From contig NC_092590.1 of NCBI RefSeq assembly GCF_047663525.1, positions 4,050,001 through 4,114,000 of the forward strand: 64,000 nt of DNA, in the 5' to 3' direction. Position numbers and translations under genes: made by a program. The DNA comes from Anas platyrhynchos. Its lineage: Eukaryota > Chordata > Aves > Anseriformes > Anatidae. Positions 57,701-64,000 of the stretch are shown piece after piece; position 1 is the stretch's first letter; each line of letters begins with the position of its first letter. The notes below the pieces were generated by a model. That model was not told where the DNA came from. It did no database searches and was given only the letters and a program-made list of their open reading frames with translations.

Positions 57701-60700
57701 ATGATACCAATTCTCTTGGTCAGAAGTGTGCACACACCTACCTGTGTCTATTACATCACAGTCCTAAATGGGAGATTTCGAATGCTATAAAATCCCACTC
57801 TCTCTGCCAGTAAGCTCATCCTCTTGTCCAACACTGCATCTACGAGCATCTCAACATTACCGGTATTTACAAGCTCTCTTGTTCATACCAACGAATAGCA
57901 TCCATCACTAGCCAGGATTAGAACATCTACTGGAGATGTGTGGTTAGCTACACAGATGCCTCCTTTCCGTGGTCTGTTTTCCCTGCAACAACAGGGAAAG
58001 TCTTATTTCATGTTTATTCTCCAGACTGCAAGCCCCATCAGGTAATCTATCCAAGGAATGTACATCCACAAAAGAGACCCTCAGTGACAATAAAATGTCA
58101 TGCACATACCCTACCTGTACATTCATAGCAAGTGGAAGAACAAGATGATTTAAAATACTAATATTACTCTGAGGTGTGTTAAAACCTCTGTCTATCATTA
58201 CAACAGCTAAGTCATCTTCCCCCATACTTCTGAGAGTCCCTTCGAATTTTACTAGTTTTCATCAAAATCAGTTTCCTTATATCCAAGAATATGCAACATC
58301 ACTGGAAAAGGCATTTTAAATGGATACATGAACATTCACAGAGGAACATATCGAAGACTTCTTGGACACTAAAACTTTCAAGTCAAAAAAAAAAAAAAAA
58401 AAAAAAAAAAGGATGGCTTTGGTTCCTCTCTGAAATACCAACAAAAAATATTTCAGAGGGCTCTATTGCATAAATCTCAACAACTCAGCAAGCATATTAG
58501 AAAAAAAAATATTACTAAATTACCATCCATAAGTTACTACAGATGAGTGTGAAGACTTAGTCTCCAAACAGATCAGCTAGTAGAACGACTGAACATTTTA
58601 CAGTGATGTTTTTCTATGCAATTACATGTTAATAAGAAATAGAGAAAAACACCTATTTCTACAGTGAAGAATAGAGTACTAGTCCACCTTTGTGTACCCT
58701 GCCAATACACAACAGAAAGCACGGCAGAGCACACAGACTTCTTCACTGAAATCAAGACAGACAGAGTCTAGATGACCTATAGAAGCTCTATAATCCAAGT
58801 AGCAGTGTAATAATGGAATAAAAATCTTTCTCTGACACTGGAGACATCCAGTACTGTACAAAATGCCTAACAAGCAAGAGCAGAGTTGAACCACTCACCT
58901 GTTGTGGAACTGAACAAGACCACTCAGACATCGGATACCTAACGCAGCACACGTCATCTGAACCTGGTTGCTCAGCCAGCACTTAACCCTAGAAGAAAGG
59001 AAGCTGTACATACATTTCTAGTTCTGTGTAGTCACTCATAGAGCATTATAATGCAAACTTTCCAACTTGCTCTCAATTGCCATTATTACAAAGACCACGC
59101 TAAGAGGATTTATTGCACTAACATCACCACATAGGAGATTACTAGTTATCAGAAGAGTTGTCAGTCCATTCTTCTACTCAGATCTGTTCTAAAAGGACCA
59201 GATTCAGAGGAGAAGACGTTATGAGATTATAGATGGGGCTTTGTTTTATAGATTTTCTCTGAAAGCTACTTCTATTGATTCATGTATTAACATTAATTAA
59301 ATATAAAAACCTTTAGCTATTGAATCCCATTTAAGTTGCTTGCACTGACAGGACATAACTTTATCAGAGTCTCTATGCAGAATTGCTCATGGTAGATAAT
59401 TAACTCGCCCTGTTCTGACTCAAGTAAAACATCCCTTTATTCACTGTTCTAAATGGACTCTCAGCAGTACCTTCCTGGGTTACATTACATGTCTGCTTTC
59501 AGATGCCATTGCTGTACTTCTCGCACAGAATGCTCCATGGCTTAGCAGTAGACTAAAATCACCCCACAACTGTACATATTAATCTTCCAAATTCAAGTTC
59601 ACTTATGTTCTAATGCCCTAAAATTCAGCTCCTTGGAGAAATGGAAAGAGCCCTCAGCAAACACCTACCTGCCATTTGGAAACTGTCCTACTACTGTGTT
59701 TGCAGAGATCAGCAAGAGGATGCTGAGGAAAGCCAAGCAGATGCTACAAAACAAAATAATCATTGATAAGAAGCAAAATGGTAAATGTAATCTTAACCAG
59801 AAAACCTTTTAACTCTGTGATTCCTTTATAGGATGTTTCTCTCCACCATACATAGCAATAAATTAGCAATAGAAAGCAGTTAAGGCCAATGGGATATGAG
59901 CACAGCTTTTCATTCAGTTACTCCTCCACTGAGTACAAGATCTTGTACTACCCAGTGCCAACCTTCCAAAAAGAACTAAGCCTTGATCTCAAGCCATCTG
60001 GTGGTAAAGAACCCATCACAGGAGTTCAGCGTACAATCTTCCTCTCTTATTCAGACAGGTAAAGTCAATGAATATAGACATTTGCATGCTAATAAAAAAT
60101 ACAGAACATAAGAAACATACATCTTCAGCACTTTTTTTTTGTTTTTCTCTGGGAGGTTTTGATGGCATCCTGGAAAAAAAAGTCTTGCTACATTCTCATT
60201 TCTGCACTAGTCAATAGTACATAATGTTACAACATCCATAAAAAGTGGCATTTAAAAAAAAAATCCCAGGAAATTACATCTGGCTCACCGAAAAGGCATC
60301 AGGAGACAGTACCGAATCAGGATCCCAATGATCCACACAACAGTCAGTTGCCAGCTGACACAGTGAAAGTTGGCATTGGTTCTGCTGAGGAGATTCCAGG
60401 ACAGCAGCTCCTCTGAGGAGAAGCGCCGTGTGACTTCATCTTCTGCCACTGCCTCACATGCCTTCTTGGCAAAGTACATAACGTCCCCAAGGTGGAAGTA
60501 TTCCCTGTGGTGGCCAGCCATCTCCTTTTCCATGGATGTTTCCTCTCTCTGGATGATCCCTTTGTAGCAAGAAACAAAGAAAGAAAAACAACAAGGCAAC
60601 TACATGAGGAAATGAGTGTTCCTTCCCCTTAGTAAAAAAACTGAAATGATCATGATTTTTAGACCTGACTCTCCTACCACTCTGAGCATCATAATTGCAT

Positions 60701-62190
60701 TGGTAGGCTTTGCTTATGTACTGGCATTTACAAGTTAATTCTCTAATCCTATGCCATATCACAGTAAACCACTAAGATGTTGAAGAAAGGAGACAAGTGT
60801 TCAGAGTGAGCTGCAAATAAAAGCCTGAGCACAACATCTACTTCACTGTCATTTATCAAACAACTGAAGTACACACAGTTCAAAATGTCAATAGATTTGT
60901 TGAATGAATGTCAACTGTCAAGATTACAGATCCCTCCTCTTGTCTTGACCCAAAGTCAGACAGTGTTAATATTGTTATTTTTCTTGCTGATGGTGTATAG
61001 TTTCACTTTTTCCATACTAGCTTCCCAGCTGTAACAAACATCTTCCTCTGGTATTTTTTCTCAGAGACATCTCCTCCCCATCCCCTCTCCTTTAAGGGTT
61101 GCCTCACTACCAAGAAACATGAAAGCATCTAGATTTTTTACAGAGTTATACACAGAGTGACATGAAAACACTGCAGAAGAAGAAGGAAAAAATCATGTTT
61201 CATATTTGTAAAATTAACACCTCAAAGGACAGCCACACAGCAAAGCCTCAGTGATGATTGCTGAGGTCAGAGATCAGATTCCTACCTGCCTGGTTAAAAT
61301 TACTAAATTGCATTGTTTCATGTCAGCTAATACTTGGTACTTTTTTTTTTCTTTGGTTGGTTTCAGCTTTTGATTTTAAAGGGGGAGCATTAAATATGCA
61401 TTATTGAAAATTAATTTAAAGTGCCTTAATCAGCATGCTACTAATAGATCGGAATCTCAAAACTTCCTCTAGTTACTCTTCAGTCAAACCTTCAATGCAC
61501 AGGAAATCATCAGTCCTGAAAGTCACCAGTTCAGAAACCAAATAGTCTGTGTGACTAAAGAAGAAATAAAAGGAGGGAAGAGAAAAAAAAATAAATTACT
61601 GTCTCAAATTCTATCCCTGTGCCTAAAGAAGAGTGCCATCTGTCTGTGATCCATGAGATGGTGTAGCTGCTTTACTTGAGACTTGATCTTTTGCATGCTG
61701 GGAGGTACAAGAAGCAAGAGAAAACCCATAAAGAGCAACATCACGTGCAAAAAATTCTCACTCCTGATCTTGTGCAGACTGAACTGACGGAGTCAGAAAG
61801 TATAAAATACACATGGGCCAGCTTCCCAAAAGCTTATCAGCAATACCTTTCTCTACTTACACTGGTCTCTTGAATGCCTTTTATTCAGAAGGCTCAATCA
61901 TTCATAGCTATCTTGCCTATAATGTACTTAAGGTCTCTTTTGTTGGTTTACAAAATCAGCAATTACTTGCTCATTGAACTTTATCAACTTTTCTTTTTTT
62001 TTTTTTTTTTCTTAATACCAGGTGCAATTTATATACCTGCTCACTTTTTCCTGGGTAAGATATTAAAACATCTGCCCTTATACAAGATGAATAGTGCTGT
62101 GTCACCTTCATTCTTACCATTGGAGATTAAATTTTCAAGTGCCAGCGCCTTCTGCATTTTTACTCCCTTCTCAATCTGCAGGGTGGCCCA
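51611..62190 (-). CDS. GPAT3-like acyltransferase paralogue (exons 2-12; exon 1 beyond window)
   Basis: Exons 62118-62190, 60289-60559, 59669-59743, 58899-58988, 57889-57982, 57487-57602, 54418-54473, 54008-54093, 53414-53542, 52185-52264 and 51611-51725 join in frame to 1185 bases (394 residues plus stop). All introns are GT-AG. The ten internal exons equal those of GPAT3 base for base in length, so this is a tandem duplicate. Catalytic boxes are intact: N-H-T-S-P-V-D, F-P-E-G-T, H-P-V-A-I-K. By my count exon 9 shares 25 of 28 residues with GPAT3, exon 10 30 of 43, but exon 5 only 13 of 29. The block II stretch is altered, with [11 protein letters not shown] replacing A-C-P-H-V-W-F-E-R-S-E. 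Predicted role: an ER glycerolipid sn-1 (or related) acyltransferase, possibly with a changed acceptor or acyl preference (inference). No exon 1 homologue was found at 62191-64000. Confidence 0.9.
52185..52264 (-). CDS. GPAT3-like exon 11
   Basis: 80 bases, acceptor TTTTAG|GAAGAA, donor CCTTG|GTATGA. It encodes [13 protein letters not shown]. Confidence 0.92.
53414..53542 (-). CDS. GPAT3-like exon 10
   Basis: 129 bases, acceptor TTCCAG|TATGAC, donor AAAGAG|GTACTT. It encodes [11 protein letters not shown] to W-Y-L-P-P-M. Confidence 0.95.
54008..54093 (-). CDS. GPAT3-like exon 9 (blocks III and IV)
   Basis: 86 bases, acceptor GGCTAG|GCACCT, donor ATCAAG|GTAACG. It completes F-P-E-G-T and ends H-P-V-A-I-K; 25 of 28 residues equal GPAT3. 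Confidence 0.95.
54418..54473 (-). CDS. GPAT3-like exon 8
   Basis: 56 bases, acceptor TCACAG|AATTAG, donor CCAGAAG|GTAGGA. It encodes [18 protein letters not shown]. Confidence 0.93.
54560..56004 (+). mobile_element. CR1 LINE in intron 7 of the GPAT3-like gene, antisense
   Basis: 5'-truncated CR1 of about 1.44 kb, from the RT fingers (S-W-L-S-G-E-V-P near 54583) to a GATGATTCTGTGA tail near 55992-56004. A deletion near 54836 breaks the frame. An in-frame TGA stands at about 54946, where related copies have TGG. After that, 267 codons are open (54966-55769) with F-A-D-D at 55132-55143. It begins only about 85 bases from the exon 8 acceptor of the host gene. Confidence 0.95.
56005..57486 (-). 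other. Remainder of GPAT3-like intron 7
   Basis: No exon or repeat body recognised. A CCCCCCCCCC/TTTTTTTTTT homopolymer junction lies at about 56262-56289. Confidence 0.6.
57487..57602 (-). CDS. GPAT3-like exon 7 (altered block II)
   Basis: 116 bases, acceptor TTGCAG|GTTGGC, donor AAAAA|GTAAGG. V-G-Q-V-H-G-G is kept; the next stretch has 14 changes in 39 residues relative to GPAT3. Confidence 0.93.
57889..57982 (-). CDS. GPAT3-like exon 6 (catalytic H-x4-D box)
   Basis: 94 bases, acceptor TTGCAG|GGAAAA, donor TCGTTG|GTATGA. It carries N-H-T-S-P-V-D with both catalytic residues. It ends S-L where GPAT3 has A-M. Confidence 0.94.
58385..58410. repeat. A26 homopolymer in GPAT3-like intron 5
   Basis: 26 consecutive A between exons 6 and 5. 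No transposon body is visible beside it. Confidence 0.9.
58899..58988 (-). CDS. GPAT3-like exon 5 (most diverged)
   Basis: 90 bases, acceptor TTCTAG|GGTTAA, donor AACAG|GTGAGT. It encodes V-K-C-W-L-S-N to Q-F-H-N, 13 of 29 residues identical to GPAT3. Confidence 0.88.
59669..59743 (-). CDS. GPAT3-like exon 4
   Basis: 75 bases, acceptor TTGTAG|CATCTG, donor GGCAG|GTAGGT. It is a hydrophobic segment ending V-V-G-Q-F-P-N-G; too diverged to notice without the phase and spacing. Confidence 0.88.
60289..60559 (-). CDS. GPAT3-like exon 3
   Basis: 271 bases, acceptor CAAAG|GGATC, donor TTTTCG|GTGAGC. It carries [13 protein letters not shown] and W-N-L-L-S-R-T-N. The N-terminal half is more diverged from GPAT3 ([10 protein letters not shown]). 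Confidence 0.93.
60560..62117 (-). other. GPAT3-like intron 2
   Basis: A 1.56-kb intron (4.8 kb in GPAT3). A T17 run lies at 61994-62010. No other feature recognised. Confidence 0.7.
62118..62190 (-). CDS. GPAT3-like exon 2
   Basis: 73 bases, acceptor GAACAG|TGGGCC, donor AATG|GTAAGA. It begins W-A-T-L-Q-I-E-K-G, matching GPAT3 exon 2 in start, length and phase. Confidence 0.9.
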
Positions 62191-63837
62191 CTGTTCCCAA
62201 AACAAGAAAAGTAGATGTTGATGGTTTTCATTTTGTTATTTCCAGGTAGTCTGTAATGTCCCTATGTGAATTGTCTAAGCTTCCTTTATTGAAGCTAGGT
62301 CTCATGTATTTCAAAATTCAGCCCAAAGGCTGTCTTGAACACCTCCTTTTTCATTTGTTACACTGATTACCTGTAGCCATTGTCGTGAAAGATCATTTAG
62401 TTCAAACTCATTTTCAAGAGACTGATAATTTTATTTTTTCTTCAGCCAAATTACTGAGCTATCTACGAGACTCTGTGAAGTCCACGAGTCCCAAACTCTC
62501 TCTTCCCTAGTCAGCTTCAGGCAACACAGTGATGCACAATAATATCACTGACATTAGAGACATTCTGGAATAAAAGACCTGAAAAAAGATTTTAAAGAAT
62601 AAAAGACATTATCTTATCCTGAGGACATCTGTGTCATTTGTGTTAACAGAAGGCAGTAGATGGATCATTTCTTACCCACAGCACTTCTGAAGCATTAGTT
62701 CTGGTAATCAGCTTTTACCCTTCTCTCACTTTACCTTTTTGAGAAAAAACAAATTTCTCCTCCCTGTGCAGACTGGCACTAAACTCAATTAGCAAGATCA
62801 AATATACCAATATGCCTACTTCTTAAAGCTTTACATTGGCACATAATGATTTCATAATACTTATATAGACATACAAATAGTAGCTTTCATCAGTACTAGA
62901 TCCTCCTCTATTTAACTCAATATATTTGACCAAACAAAGAACTTAAGGTTCTCGTGTGTAGGCTGTGATCATCTTTAAGGCATCAGTGATCCACTCAGCA
63001 CATGTCCTCACCTGGTATGAACTCTTCCATCAGCAGGAGAGTCCAGCCTTCTACTTTGCAGTAGGCTCTTGCTGAACAGTTTATTTCCCATCTTTCTGGC
63101 ATGTATAACCATTTACCTCACCACACAGCTTGATCACAAAATTTTCATCACCTGGCACACTACTAACTTGCACGTGCCTTTAACTTCAACTACCTTCTTG
63201 CTACCCTCAAGTTTTGCATGGTCCCTATCAGCTCCTTCTGTAGCTATCAAAGTTAAACAAAATAATAATAATAATAATAAAGGATAGTTTATGATGGTGT
63301 AAACAAGATATTGTAGTTCCTTCAGTTGACATTTGTTACTGGCCATCTTAAAAACAAACAAACAAACCAAAAAAAAAAAAAAAAACAAAGCAAGGAAGCC
63401 AAATAGGCACAGTGGTGTGATATTTGCAACTGCATAAAATCCATCTGATATAACACTACAGAAGATAAAATAAATTAAAATAAATAAAATAAAATAATTT
63501 ATTTTAATTTAAAATAAAATAAAGACATTTGGCTTATCTATACTGGAACATTTTATTAAAACACAGCATAAATTTAAAACACAGCAGCTGTTCCAGAAAG
63601 CAGAAAACCAGTTTATCCCTGGGAAAGCTGAACTGGTACATTAACTGTCTCAACCTGTCACAATGCATGGTGAGTCACTCAGGAGTGGGGACCTGGGGGG
63701 GTGTCAAAAAAGCCTGCAGCCCACACACTGAGACATGAAAGAAGATTTGAAAGAAGATAGTGCACAGCAACAAGAAAGTTGTGATAAAAGTGAAGGTAGG
63801 CATGTGGCAAACTTAAGCCATTCATTAAATTCAAACT
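62191..63837. other. Inferred GPAT3-like intron 1 (part)
   Basis: I searched the minus strand for the V-S-L-G-I-S-E / V-K-T-L-E exon 1 wording and found none, so this should be intron. It holds an (AAT)n microsatellite at about 63261-63280, an A-rich tract at 63369-63384 and an AAAAT-type tract at 63464-63523. Confidence 0.6.
63464..63523. repeat. AAAAT-type A/T microsatellite, partly palindromic
   Basis: About 60 bases of AAAAT/AAAT units; the centre ATTTATTTTAATTTAAAATA is partly self-complementary. Confidence 0.8.
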
Positions 63838-64000
63838 GGTACTGTTTAATATCTTTATCAGTGACATAGACAGTGAGATCGAGTGCACCCTCAGCAAGTT
63901 TGCAGATGACACCAAGCTGAGCGGTTCAGTTTATACCCCAGAAGGAAGGGATGACATCCAAAGGGACCTGGGCAAGCAAGAAAAGTGGGCACGCATGAAC
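63838..64000 (+). mobile_element. CR1 LINE of a different subtype, cut by the window end
   Basis: Readable in one frame from [10 protein letters not shown] to W-A-R-M-N, with F-A-D-D at 63899-63910. After F-A-D-D-T-K-L the wording (S-G-S-V-Y-T-P-E-G) differs from the other copies in the window (G-A-C-V-N-L-L-E-G type), so this is another CR1 subfamily. The 5' truncation is at about 63838. Confidence 0.88.

Noticed and set aside
63006..63035. Minus-strand ATG-GAA-GAG followed by a GTGAGG donor as first exon of the GPAT3-like gene
   Set aside because: It encodes M-E-E-F-I-P and lacks the V-S-L-G-I-S-E and V-K-T-L-E wording and the hydrophobic segment required of exon 1.
1..64000. CRISPR arrays, bacterial operons, tRNA or rRNA genes
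   Set aside because: No evenly spaced direct repeats with unique spacers, no operon layout, and no cloverleaf or rRNA sequence recognised. The window is plainly vertebrate.

Overview
The window is vertebrate and almost certainly avian nuclear DNA. It has split genes with GT-AG introns, one CpG-island promoter, many CR1 LINE copies ending in the CR1-type 3' tail, and LTR-retrovirus debris. It shows no bacterial operon structure. The species cannot be fixed from this sequence. No exons were recognised outside the two genes below, apart from one speculative exon near 51 kb.

Two genes lie in tandem on the minus strand, both of the ER glycerol-3-phosphate acyltransferase 3 (GPAT3/AGPAT9) type. 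The first, GPAT3, is complete: start codon at 34599-34601 inside a CpG island, 12 coding exons, stop at 17376-17378, 446 residues by my splicing. The second (51611-62190) is a diverged GPAT3-like paralogue. Exons 2 to 12 are in the window, every splice site is canonical and the frame is open. Its ten internal coding exons are exactly the same lengths as those of GPAT3 (73, 271, 75, 90, 94, 116, 56, 86, 129 and 80 bases). Its first exon was not found up to 64000 and should lie beyond the right edge. Both proteins keep the H-x4-D box, the FPEGT box and the PVAIK box, so both should acylate glycerol-3-phosphate (or a related acceptor) in the ER on the way to phosphatidate and triacylglycerol. The paralogue differs sharply in exon 5 and around the acyltransferase block II.

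Layout, left to right: 1-7.2 kb has no recognised gene but carries an old avian LTR-type repeat near 5.1-5.8 kb. 7.2-11.0 kb is a nearly full-length, decayed CR1 with ORF1 (esterase-like) and ORF2 remnants. 13.8-14.3 kb is a CR1 3' fragment. 16.4-34.8 kb is GPAT3. 37.3-40.3 kb is a retroviral cluster: two solo LTRs of one family in inverted orientation, each with its own 4-bp target duplication, bracketing a gutted betaretrovirus-like provirus. 42.5-44.6 kb (minus) and 47.2-48.3 kb (plus) are two well-preserved CR1 copies forming an inverted pair. 51.2-62.2 kb is the GPAT3-like gene, with a CR1 inserted antisense in intron 7. A further CR1 of another subtype runs off the right end.

The strongest observation is the tandem, apparently intact second GPAT3-type gene. 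The rest is mainly transposon archaeology, plus one speculative orphan exon.
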